DNA from: Patagioenas fasciata
Taxonomy: Eukaryota > Chordata > Aves > Columbiformes > Columbidae
NCBI RefSeq assembly: GCF_037038585.1
Contig: NC_092524.1
Span: forward strand, 68,064,552-68,128,551
Length of the DNA: 64,000 nt
Direction of reading: 5' to 3'
Shown here: positions 1 to 10,720 of the stretch, one piece after another
Layout of the letters: the number at the start of each line of letters is the position of its first letter
Position numbering within the stretch: the first letter of the stretch is position 1
The notes under the pieces: model-generated
What the model was told of the DNA's origin: nothing
Seen by the model: the letters and a program-made list of their open reading frames with translations, nothing else
The model's database searches: none
Made by a program: the position numbers and the translations under genes

Positions 1-295
1 GAAACACTAATTCCTGCTGACCTGCACAGCTGGCTTATTTGGGGCTTTGTACCAAGTGGAAAAAAACCCTGTGCCCCAATTACCAGGCGAGCAACCCAGA
101 TCCAGACTGCTTGTGAAACTCATTTCCAAAACACTTGCAGTGAGAGCAGCAATCACCTGGCCCAACTCAAGAGTGTTTCCCAAAATTACCTACACTATGT
201 GAAGCAGCAACATTCTGCAAAGGATGAACATCTTCGAAGCTGTATTCAGCTGGTATAACTGTCCCTATGTTTGGAGGCTTTGCAGGCATCCGCCC

Positions 296-589
296 ACCTC
301 TTTTTAGCAGGGTCTGGTGCAATAGGACAAGGGATGATGGTTTGAAACTAAAAGAGGGGAGATTCAAGCTGGACATGAGGAAGAAATTGTTGGCCCTGAG
401 GGTGGTGAGAGCCTGGCCCAGGTTGCCCAGAGAGGTGGTGGCTGAACCATCCCTGGAGACATCCCAGGCCAGGCTGGACGGGGCTCTGAGCAACCTGAGC
501 TGGTGAAGATGTCCCTGCTCATGGCAGGGGTGGCACTGGGGGAGCTGGGAAGGTCCCTTCCATCCCGCACTATTCTGTGATTCTATGAT
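296..589 (+). mobile_element. CR1 LINE, 5'-truncated 3' end
   Basis: This is the 3' end of a CR1 non-LTR retrotransposon in sense orientation. It reads through the standard blocks in order: 'gcaataggacaaggg', 'ttgcccagagaggtggtgg', 'ccatccctggagacat', 'gatgtccctgctcat', 'aggtcccttcc', and it ends in a 'ttctgtgattctatgat' tail. CR1 copies normally lack the 5' end and carry no poly-A. This copy has only the 3' part, with no open reverse transcriptase, so it is dead. The subfamily resembles those with 'gcaacctgagctggtgaagatgtccc'. The upstream boundary is uncertain by about 20 bp. Confidence 0.92.
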
Positions 590-2816
590 CTCTGCAGTGA
601 AAGGCAAACTGCTCTTTTTCAACACTCTTTGCTTTTTGAGATAGATACTTGCATGAGTTCCTTTGGTGCCCTGTCTGGATTTGAGATTGGGGACATCAGA
701 TGAGAATAGAAGCAGGGGACTCTTTTGAATTTGGGGCAGGAATGAAGAGAGGAGATGGGCACGCCTAGGATGATTTATTCTGGCTTGACATGGGCTGAAG
801 GAGATGTGGCTGCTGGTTGTGTGTAGACTGATTGTGAGGGGGTGAAACTGCCCTGCTTTAATGGACCGTGATGCTGCAAATACAGAGAGACATGACTGAT
901 GAAGAATATATTCAGGCTGGATGTCAGAAGAGAGTTTGAGAGTCTCAGACAACAGAGATTTGGGAATGGCCTTGGGGCAAATGCTCCAGCTCATTTGAAG
1001 TTGATGATTGTTCAGCCTGTGAAATGGGATTGTATGACTTGGTTGCCGGAGAATGTGACGGGAAGGACTTGGTGATTAAAGGGGGCACTTCTTGTCCTCA
1101 AATGGGTTTTAGGATGTTTTAGTTTCCTGTTTGGTGCTGGAGGTGCTTCCCAGAAAGTCCCAGAGCTGCTGTCATCTTTTGACGACCATGGCAATTTGTA
1201 CCGCTTTTCAGGCTTCCAGCGTATTCTAGCAAACACGTGTGAAATGTGTGTGTGCCCTGGCTGAAGCCTGTGCCCTGGATGTGTTGTCACACAGTGAGAT
1301 GAAAAGCTATGGTTTTGGTATAATCAAATGTTCTGTCTTGACCTCTTGGTGGTCTGCACTGCTTTCCTACCCTTGACAGACACAAAACTGGCGACCATTT
1401 GTTTGACCTCCTTCCTTGAACTATGGTCTCTAATGCAACAACACATGCTTTCTAAAAGACATTTTTTAGCACTTACAACATCTCAAATTTTGAATTTGAA
1501 GTAGCCAGTCCAGCGGCTGCCTATTCTACTTTCTGTAATACAAACTGTCATTTTAGCGCTTGGTTTGATTAAAGGACCATATGATGTAACTGCAAACAGG
1601 AGTTTGGATTTGATATTTCAAAAGATACCACCCTACCTGATGCTCATTTTCTGCTGCAGGCTTGTTGGAAGATCCTCATTTCTTCTTCCTATACCTGTCA
1701 GCTTCTCAGCTCCTCTTAAGCCACACACTTGTAGTATCTTGCAGATCTTTTGCTTCCAAAAGCCTCCAGATTTTCCCAAAGGCTTATATCCTACAGTGTA
1801 CTATATACAGACACATATATGCCCTGAGCCTGAAGAATTTCTTTCTGAGCTTGCTTCCCTGTTCTTTAGATATGTGTATAATCAGGGTGTTGTTCACACA
1901 GCCATCAGTAGAAGAAATAATGCATCAATCAATGCTGGACACTTAAATCATATATGATAGTACTACTGCTTGAGCAGACCTTCTGGACCAGTGAGCATTG
2001 TGCAAGCGTTCAGTTTCCAGATGCTGCTTGGTTCTTAATTGGTTTGTTGAAGAGGAGGACTCAGGGGGAACTCAGCTGTACCCATGGGTTGGGTTTGAGC
2101 AGTCCTCAGCATAGCTGTAAATCCAGCAGATGCTCAAGTCGATGCAGTTGCAGCGCAGTGAAGACTTGAACAAAGTAGATTTGACCTTTGAAATGGCACT
2201 GCTGTTTGTGTGCAACTAAAATTCAGGGTTGAACGCATCTCTGAAATGGTGAAACCCCCTCCAAGAACCCATACAAAGGTCTTTTCGCCCTGCATATTAA
2301 CAGATAAGTACGCTCTTGGGAACAAAAAGGATGCTCCACACCCAAGCGCACAGTTTGAGGGACACTTGGCAGCCACTGCAGGACCAGGCTGCCTCTGCCC
2401 TGCTTTGCATCTCGCATTGGCTCTACTCTGTGTCAGGGACCCCTTTGCACCCCAAAGCTTTCCATGTCCTTAGGACTGATCTTGCCTATGTTACTGACAG
2501 CAAATGCAGCCAACTGTCACTGAAAACCAGCAGCACCACCAGGTGATTCACTTCCCCAGGGGAGGACAGCGAAGTCATTTCATTGCAGGGGATCCATTTT
2601 GCTGCCTCATTTCCAGCAAAGGAATTATTTTCCTCCCTCCAACCTGCAACTGGAACTTCTTCTCCAGCACAGCCAGCAGCTCTGGGGCAGATACTGCCCA
2701 AACCCTTCTTTTCTTCCCTGTTCTGCTGTTTTGAAAGGGTGGCTTGTGGCACAGAAAAGACATCACAACTCACAAGCATCTCTCAGAAAACAACCTGAGG
2801 ATGTCCTGGTGCTTTT
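590..2816. other. Unique non-coding stretch, nothing assigned
   Basis: The composition is ordinary mixed sequence. Frames here reach about 130 codons (1565-1957) but show no recognisable domain, no signal peptide and no convincing splice sites. I see no repeat tail or tandem array. The stretch separates a + strand CR1 from two - strand CR1 copies. Confidence 0.6.
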
Positions 2817-3012
2817 CACAGAATCCCAGAATGTCAGGGATTGGAAGGAACCTCGAAAGCTCATCCAGTGCAATCCCCCTGCTGGAGCAGGGACACCCAG
2901 ATGAGGTTACACAGGAAGGCATCCAAGTGGATTTTGAATGTCTCCAGAGAAGGAGACTCCACGACCTTTTCCTACAAGGGATGTTTCTGCCACTGCTCTG
3001 CTAACAGAGGAA
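2817..3012 (-). mobile_element. CR1 LINE, short 3' fragment (antisense)
   Basis: The + strand reads the complement of a CR1 3' end. It starts with the tail 'cacagaatcccagaatg', then 'gggattggaaggaacctc', 'cagtgcaatccccctgctg', 'acccagatgaggttac' and 'atgtctccagagaaggag'. The subfamily differs from the adjacent copy at 3039, having 'gggattggaagg' in place of 'ggttggaagagacc'. The two are therefore separate insertions lying tail-to-head, not one split element. About 195 bp remain and no coding part is present. Confidence 0.9.
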
Positions 3013-3038
3013 TTTCAGAAGCCAGACCAGCCACCTTG

Positions 3039-3300
3039 TCATAGAATCATCTGGGTTGGAAGAGACCCTCAAGATCATCAAGTCCAACCATAACCTAACT
3101 CTGGCACTAAATCGTGTCCCTAAGAACCTCCTCTACTCAACTTTAAAACACTTCCAGGGATGGTGACTCCAGCACTGCCCTGGGCAGCCTGTTCCAATGC
3201 CCGACAGCCCTTTGGGGAAGAAATTGTTCCCAATATCCAATCTGAATCTCCCCTGGTGCAACTTGAGGCCGTTTCCTCTCACCCTAATCATTTGTCCTTG
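3039..3300 (-). mobile_element. CR1 LINE, J/E-like 3' fragment (antisense)
   Basis: The segment begins with the tail 'tcatagaatcat', then 'gggttggaagagaccctc', 'atcatcaagtccaacc', 'ccctaagaacctc', 'ccagggatggtgactcc', 'gcagcctgttccaatgcc' and 'ttgaggccgtttcctctc'. This is the standard reverse-complemented order of a CR1 3' untranslated region. It breaks off where the 'cttgttacttgggag' block would come, which is the usual 5' truncation. A (GGAAT)n array starts about 40 bp beyond the break. Confidence 0.93.
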
Positions 3301-3341
3301 CTCATGGCCAGACACAGCCTGAGCGTGTTACAGAGTTAGAG

Positions 3342-3410
3342 GGAATGGAATGGAATGGAATGGAATGGAATGGAATGGAATGGAATGGAATGGAATGGAA
3401 TGGAATGGAA
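3342..3410. repeat. (GGAAT)n pentanucleotide microsatellite
   Basis: A perfect tandem array of GGAAT: 13 complete units plus four bases, with no interruption. It follows directly after the bases 'cagagttagag' and is followed by 'gggagaaagacag'. Such purity suggests a young or actively mutating array. The five-base period is not a codon multiple, so the open frames through it are trivial. Confidence 0.98.
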
Positions 3411-6400
3411 GGGAGAAAGACAGTTGACACGAGTGGAAGGATGGAGGAAGCTGATGTCCAGTTGCTCAGCAGAAGGCTCAGTCCCATCTGAGCAAGGCAG
3501 AGGTGAATGGGAGGGTTTGAAAACCTTTTCCCTCAGGGAAACTGCTGCCGCGTTTGGATAACTTTTCTTCTTGCTTTCTGTGCTTATCCTTCATTCCGCC
3601 TATTCACAGGAGAGGGTCAAGCAAAACAGAGGGCTTTGTGTTCCTCCCGGCTGGCCTTAACGAGGGGGGAGTTTCAGGCTGGTGGTGGGGAGTGTGTGCT
3701 CACACACCATGGACAGGAGACCTGCACCACCCACCTGCAGCATCGGGGTCCGGTGACCGGCCAAGGCAGGGACACCTGGGAAACTGAGGGCAAAACCGAA
3801 AAGGGAAATTTGTGGCCAGTCTGTACCCTCCAAAATGGGAGTTTCTTAGAGACGATATTACGAAATACTTGCTGCTTGTGGAGGTGTTGAAACCCTGAGC
3901 CAGCCCCAGAGGCTCATGGATTCCCCTTTCATCAGAGGTTCTGTGCAGCATCTCCCAGGGAGGCTCTAAACACATTTGTTCCTCACAAGGAGTCAGTCCC
4001 CTTAGACCCTACTTATTTATGGCCAGAATGGCCATAAATCCCAAAGTCACATGTTTCTAGAGGCTGGAGGGTTATTCTCAGGAAGGACAATCATATATTT
4101 ATTCTCTTCTTGTTCTGAATAGCATCCAAAGTTGTTGGTCTGACTGTCAGTTGTCTGACCCAGAATGGTTGTTATTAAATAGTTAAGGCCATAAATCCTA
4201 GCAAATAAAAATATGTTTGAAATCAGAATGTAGGTAGACCTGTCAGTTCGGTCTATAGCAGGGCATTTTTAATGTGTCCTGCTAGAAGACTCATGTTGTT
4301 TTTCTGCCAGCGGTTTGGAGTTGTGTGGGTTGGATGTTTTCCTCACGCTCATTTTGCTCCTGCTGCTGACAATGGACATTTCACAGAAAACAATGACTAT
4401 TTCTTGGAATAAAATTTCCTTGTGAAAAGAAAAAAAAACCCTCTCAGAGCCATTTGCTCGGCTTTTATCATCACACTCGGGAGCAGAGAGGAAATTGGCT
4501 GAATGCTGCCTGTGAACAAAGTGCTTTTCACGCCCTTCTTGAAATCCACCCGTGTTTGGCCAAGTGATAGCAGTGTGCATGTTCTTTAGAGGTTTGTAGG
4601 AATTTGGCTGCTTCATTTCTCTGAAGGCACAGTCTGCACTGGCCCGAGGCTTCGAATGGGAGAGGGACTATTTTTGTTTTCCAGAAGGTGCCCTAATTAA
4701 CCACTTCACCTTGATTAAGCACATGTAAGGTGAGTGAGCCAGTGAGTGAGCCACCAAAGGGCCCGAACACTTTGTTCTATGTGAACTGCTCTTCGGTTTT
4801 CCCTCTGAGATGTCTTTTTTTGGTAATACACAGAAAATCAGTATCTTGGATAAAATCTGGCTGATTACAAATCTAGCTTACAAATAAAATGAGTGTTAAT
4901 GGTGCAATATTAAGCACTCGGTAGCTGAGGAGCTCTCAGAACGTCTGCTGCCTTTGCAGGCTTAATTTGCCTTCCTACTGCCTGTGGCTTATGACAATTT
5001 TTAATTACCCGATCACACAAAATCTCATCCCAGAGGATCCTCGCTCCTTTGCCACACGGGGTGGACAAAGACCTCTCAACAGGTGCCCAGTTATTTTTTC
5101 TTTTCATACTTATCCATCACATTATCCAAAACCAGAAAACAATATGGGTCTACTAACTAAAAGATAGATTTTAAATGGCAAAATAATTTCACTTCTGATT
5201 TATACCATGTTGTTCCCATCATGGGAAGAAGGGAGAGAAAATACAGCCATAAAATCTGACTTTGACCAGAGTCTTGGCAACCGTTTGTGGTGTAGGTGGC
5301 CTTGACACTGTTTGCCTTTAATCATTTAACTTTTTATAGAACTGGATTGACAATATACCACTATCTGTCTGGAAAAAGTCAACCTCTTATTGCTTGAGAA
5401 GTGCTGCAATACAACAGTGATGGCGTCCTGTATAAACCAAGGTAGGCAACAAGACTCTGTATTTAATACATGCCCAGCACACAAATAAAATGTGAAAAAT
5501 GTTTCATTTTGGTCTTTAAGTAACAGAGGGAGTCAAGGAGGAGGTAGCGGGAAGCTTAGAATTGGAAAGTGATAGCTTTGGCAATGCAGTGCAATGATTG
5601 AAAATGACATCTTCCATACACCCAATTAAAATTCATACCTTTTAACCTTCGCAGCCATCTGAGATCTGTATCATTAAGGCTGATTCAACAAGATGCCTTG
5701 ATATTCTAAATTATTTGTATGCCTGGTATTCCAAATAAACATTTGTGAAATTCATTTCAAAAGATGTTAACACTCGTGAAACCCATGTGCCCCAGAGGGA
5801 TTATATAAATTTCCATGTCAAATATTTGAAGCAAAGCACTTGTACAGAAACAGTGTTTTTTGTGTTTTGATGCCTTTCATTTCCATAAACTAGATTACTT
5901 TCTGAAATTACTTTCACACAGAGAACAGTTTCTATTGAATTCCAGTCAGTGAGCTCCTTGGAGTGTGATGTGAATAAAATATCGCTGGGGTTATGCAGCT
6001 TCCAGGATGCATCTGTGCTGTATAAGCAAGGCAAACCAAGTTTGGATTTTATCTTGAAGTGGGCTCACACACAGAGATTTACTGTCTTTAATTGCTAAAC
6101 AACTATTTCATTTATAGCCTAACGAGGAAGCTCTCTGGATTTCTGTCTCCAGCCCCTCTACCTGGCTAACAATGACATGATCTCCCTCGGTAAGCAGAGA
6201 TTTGCTGGCAGGCAGCAATTCCTGGCTGTCAGTGGTTCTTGAACAGAAAAGTTTTATCTGCTTCTTGCAAACACTGATTCTGCCAAAAATTCACGCGCAC
6301 ACATAACACACAAAAATAGATCTGAGCAAACATTGCCTCCATTGTGCTTGTTTTGCCAAGCCTGTGAAATGATCAAATACCAGGTATTTAAATACGAGAT

Positions 6401-7400
6401 GGAAGGAAAATTTTGCCGAGGGTGTAGGGGAGGGAAGCAGCTGTACAACTAAGTGTTTTTACATAAACTATGCACACAATATCCATTGTTATGTAATATC
6501 CCCTGTGAGGGTGTCTTAGGTCAGCTTCTGGACGTGCTTCTAGAAAAAAAAGGTGAAACACTAACTTTGGTGAAAAATTAACAAGCCTTCTGAGTACTCC
6601 TTAGTAAAAGCACAAATAAAACTGAGTGTGTTCTGAGCCAGGAGAAACACCCCACTGCTCGGATTTGCACCGTGTTTTGCAGTTGTTCGGTATATGGAGC
6701 TCCCTCATTTACATGAGTAGAAATTTCCCATGTGGAAATCCAAAAGCCAGGTTGTTGCAGCCAAGACTGAACGCTGGGTCTGAGCTGTGGCAGCTGTCCC
6801 TCTGCCCAAAAAACAGATGCACGCCCTGGTTTTGGGTATGTAAAGATTCATTTGAAGGTTGGTTAGCATTTGGTTTACTTGCCTCATGGTAATCCTGGGG
6901 TCATCTCTAACCAGCAGCAAGCAATGGATTCCCTTACCTTACCCTGGAAGTGTAAGATTGTTGTGGGTGGTTATTATGGGTGCAGAAGAGGAGATGGCTT
7001 GTGCATGCAGGGCTGGGTTTTGCAAACGCAGTGGCTGAAATAAGCCTGCTGCTTTGAGCTAGGATGGATGTGGGCTCGTGAGAAAGGAAATTTGCTTTCA
7101 ATTGGTTAGAGAGGGATTTTCTTTGTTTTTCGGTGGAGTTCAAACCAGTACAGCCCAGCGTGTTAAGAGAAGCAGGAGTGAATTATGGGGCAGGCAAAGA
7201 TGTGGAGATGTGAGCCACTGATCGAACCAGTCACAGCTCTGATGAAGCTGCGGTTCTCTTGTGTGAAAAGACTCTCAGGTTTCTTTTCCTCTTTGCAAAT
7301 TATAACAAGACAGAAACATCCTAGCATCCTCAACCAATTCAAAACTAGGGGGAGAAGGTATTCTTCTGTCCTTTAATGACTTATCCTTCTTTCTATAGTC
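3411..7400. other. Unique non-coding stretch
   Basis: No repeat family is recognised, apart from the candidate regulatory block noted at 4630-5060. Open frames stay under about 130 codons with no domain. The 5.2-6.1 kb part is AT-rich. A short GTGAGTGAGCC direct repeat lies near 4732-4752. Confidence 0.55.
4630..5060. promoter_or_regulatory. Candidate conserved non-coding block
   Basis: Two homeodomain-type TAATTA cores (4694-4699 and 5002-5007) sit in low-CpG sequence without repeats. The flanks have the texture common in vertebrate developmental enhancers, for example 'cttgattaagcacatg' and 'aggcttaatttgcc'. This is inference from motif content only, and no alignment was possible. It could equally be ordinary AT-rich DNA. 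Confidence 0.22.
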
Positions 7401-7407
7401 TCACTGT

Positions 7408-7689
7408 TCAGGGACACAGACTCCAGACAAGCACTGGCTTGGGACAGCAGAACCTTATTTCCCCACTTTCACCTGCTATTTTATATTCCCCTGTTGGGTG
7501 CGTTCATACAGTTCCTTGAGAAGGAGAACTGAGGTGAGCAGATGTTGGTACATCTAAGGTCAGTAGAATACAACATTCCTGGGTTTAGGATGTGTTAAAA
7601 ATGGCTTCTGTGTAGTAAAAAAACCCAGTAAATGTCTAAGGAAAAAAGGAAAGGCTGAAGCCAGTGGTGCTGAAAAGCGGAGCCTCACA
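7408..7689 (-). mobile_element. LTR-like segment, possible solo LTR relic
   Basis: Read on the - strand, the segment has a TATA-type element (complement of 7471-7490, 'ggaatataaaatagcagg'). About 20-30 bases later comes an AATAAG stretch, followed by a 'gtctgtgtccctgaaca' end that would suit a U5 terminus ending in CA. No primer binding site, internal region or clear target duplication was seen. It may be a coincidence of promoter-like words in unique DNA. Confidence 0.2.
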
Positions 7690-10339
7690 GAAATGTCCTA
7701 AAAGATTTCAGGCTTGATTCCCCTCCGAAGCGGCTGTGTATATGTCCAGAGCAGCGCTGAGGATGCCCAAGGCCAGCTCCAGGCACGAGCCAAGTGGGTG
7801 GTTGCTCCCACAGAGGGGAACAAGATGTCCATGGCTCTGAGGTCTGTTTGGCTTGGGCAGGGGCTGCTGGGGGAGGGTGAGAACAGAGAACAGGAGTGGG
7901 AAATCCAGCTCTCAGGTGTCTCCTGGCTCTGCTCCTCCTCCTGCTCCTCCCCATGGCTGCAGTTCTTTGGCGCTGGCAGCGAAACCCTTTTTGCCTGAGT
8001 GTGATGGAGTCTGTGTTACTAGAAACATCTGCCAGAATGTCACTGCTGGCTCCCGTGCACATAACTCGGTGAGAGCAGGTGGAGAGATGCACATTTTCCT
8101 TGAGGAGAGCAGGAGAAAGACCCCGTTTTACATGTAGCCCCCAGGGCATTCTGCATCCCCCTGGCTTCTGTCCTTTTCAGGCTGAAAGACTCACTCACCT
8201 CCTCATCGTTTCCCAGCAAGTACATTTGACTTGATCAGGACAAGATGCAGCTCTGCTCTGGCTCAGCCATCAGCCCACAAACTCCCCACTAACCATTTCC
8301 CATTACACAAGGTCTACAAAGCAGGGATCAAAGCACAGGAATAAGGGGAACAACAGAGTTTTGATGTACAAATATATTAAATACATTAAATTACCTTTTA
8401 GAGATCCACCAGTTCCCACTGACACAGCTCACCTGAAGGAGCTGCAAAGAGGATTTTTCTCACTAGCTGGTGAAAGACAAAAAGCTGATTCCCAGCAATT
8501 GCCAAAGAACATCAAGCTAAGAACTAAATAGAGTAAAAAGAAATGGGCTGCAATATATGCTCAGCCTTTGGTGCATTTCTTTAATGCTAGTCTTTAGGGG
8601 CAGACTTTGCAAAAATCCCCAATTATTTTAGCTGGTTAATCTGGTCCAAAGTAGGCTGTTGGCCGGGCTGTATGCTCTACGTATGATCTGGCTTAGCTAA
8701 TCTGATAAATTCCAGTTTATTCTCTGGGTAGGTCCTGCAAATCCAGGACTATTTTAATTAGAGAAGCTGGGCAGCGACAGTTTATTGGGCACTGGAGGTA
8801 AATTCACAAGTGTTTCGTTCAGTGCTTGCCAGAGATGCAGGTCATTTGGGTTAACGAGTTGCCACTGCCCTAAATGATGGCTTTTCCTTCATCTCGCTGC
8901 CATGAGGCTGTTTTTAGCCTGTTTTTGCAGATGAGCAGACCTGAGAATATTACTGACCTCGGTCTTGGTCTGTGGTTCTAACACAAAGAACTTTTTGCTC
9001 AGTTCTTTCTATTTTCCAGCCTTGGTTTTGCTGGCTTCTGCACCTCTTTGAACTTAAATACAAAATGAGCATTGATTTCTAAGAGAGAGGATTTGGGTCT
9101 TTAGTTTTCCTCGTGTTATTTCTTTTGCAGCGGAGCCTGCTGAGATGAAGCTTCCAGCCTGTAGCTACTGTATTCCCCTTGCAGATTAGAGCTTGGGCCA
9201 TGAAGATCTGTGGTCGGGGGAGGCAGGACAGACAGAAGAAACCTGCAGGCCATGGTTGCTTGAGGAGGAAGGCGGCTGCAAAGCCACCAAGTGCCTGGCA
9301 CGAGGAGGTAGAACTGGGATGCTTTGCCTTCAGCCACCTTCTCTTCTTCATCCCAGAGCAGGCAGCTTCTCTTGCACACAATATAGCTCCATTTTTATCG
9401 GCAAAGGCCAACCGTATAAAATAAGGTCTCTTCAACCCCATTTGTCATTCTTTCTACCTCCGGAACTTCATGTCATTAAAACTGAGAACAAGGCGCACAG
9501 AACCTGCCAATTTCCAGCGCAGATCATTTGTCAGAAAGCAAAAGCTTCTGTTCTTTTTCTTCAGAAGGATATGCGAAATGTGCCTATATTGGGACAAGAG
9601 ACTATAAACGAAGCTGAAATAATGGAAGATCACTCAAAAATTCTCCACGGTTTCAAAATATTTCCACTTGCATTTGTAACGCTGAAGAAAGTAGAGTTTT
9701 ATGTAAGAAACAGGCAGCAGAATAAGGACATCTATGTCCTAGTCTTATCTCTGCCCTAAACTTTGGGAAAAATAAACAAACCCACACCTTCCTTGCTGGT
9801 CTCTGTTGCCTCTCCTGTGAAATGAAATTCTTTGTCCTCCTTTCCAGCAGAGCCACTTGTGAAACGTTTTGATCTGTATGTGCAAGGTGCTGCTGCAAGC
9901 ATAGAAGAGGAGGCAGGGAAATGCTGGAACGGGCTTCCCAAAGAAAGTGAATCAAACTGCAGCTCAAAGCGCTGGGAGCTGAAATTCCCTGGGTATGGAG
10001 ATGATGGTCTTGTGTGAAGCATTTGATGGGACATCTCAGGCCTATTGTCACCGTCAAAGTGGGAGTGCATAGCCAGACCTGATCCTCAGCACATCTCAAA
10101 CTGCATTTTAAACACAGCCAAGAGCGAGCGTCCGCTGAGGTTTGATTTTCATTCCTGACTTTGTCCCAGTGCTGGGGTATTTTGCTGATGTGGTGGAGGA
10201 CACTAACACCTTGATGGGCCCCATCTGTTCCAGCGAGGAGGGTACAGCTGAATGCTTCAAGGGTGCCTGGGTGCAGCTTGGGAACGCTCCTTGCTTTATC
10301 CATGGTGAAGCAGTTGGCATCAGCCAAGCTCCCTGGCAC
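7690..10339. other. Unique non-coding stretch
   Basis: Open frames of 120-228 codons occur on both strands between 9079 and 10339 with no shared domain or repeat, which suggests chance openness in moderately GC-rich DNA. A fair 3' splice-site-like sequence, 'tgttatttcttttgcag', ends at 9129, but no matching downstream donor with a coding frame is evident. A TAATTA-bearing block is listed separately. Confidence 0.5.
8625..8790. promoter_or_regulatory. Candidate conserved non-coding block
   Basis: A repeat-free segment with a TAATTA core at 8755-8760, several GGTTAATCTGG/GCTAATCTG-type words and no CpG enrichment. The two related words 'tagctggttaatctgg' and 'cttagctaatctgat' lie about 60 bp apart. 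This is weak evidence for a regulatory element, and nothing here marks a promoter. Confidence 0.2.
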
Positions 10340-10720
10340 CCGGAGGGGGGAAATCCTGAGGTAAATTCGAGTAGACGTGATGTTAGAAGAGAACTAACCG
10401 TTAGGGCAAGTCGGGGTCGCCAGGTCGCCCAGCAGGGACAGGTGCCTGCCACTCCACGCTTGGCCGGCAGCCAAGGACTTAGCGGTGGGACTCATGCCAG
10501 TCACGCATGAAGAGCAGACACAAGACTGGATCCGCTGCGACTCCGCTCCACCGCAGACAACAAATGGTTTCCTTTGCTCTCCCTGCCTCTCTCGTACGTG
10601 TTTGTGTGGAAACATGGGGGTGGCTGGTGCCCAGGTTGCTATGTGGCATCTCCAGGGTGAGCGATGCCGGCGCTGAGGACGCCAGAAGGTGCTGTGAAGT
10701 TGGCGATGACCCTTCGCGAT
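10340..10720. promoter_or_regulatory. CpG-enriched patch
   Basis: CpG dinucleotides are clearly denser here than in surrounding sequence, for example in 'agtcggggtcgccaggtcgc', 'tccgctgcgactccgctcc' and 'gcgatgccggcgctgagg'. The patch might be a weak CpG island or an unmethylated regulatory region. No TATA element or exon was identified. Frames of 60-120 codons pass through it but show no domain. Confidence 0.3.

Noticed and set aside
167-994. Longest open frame, 275 codons on the - strand
   Set aside because: It runs antisense through a + strand CR1 copy and into unique DNA, with no domain, compositional bias or splice context.
9193-9759. 188-codon + strand frame following an acceptor-like sequence
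   Set aside because: No domain, no donor that preserves a frame, and a 228-codon frame on the opposite strand overlaps its end, which suggests chance openness.
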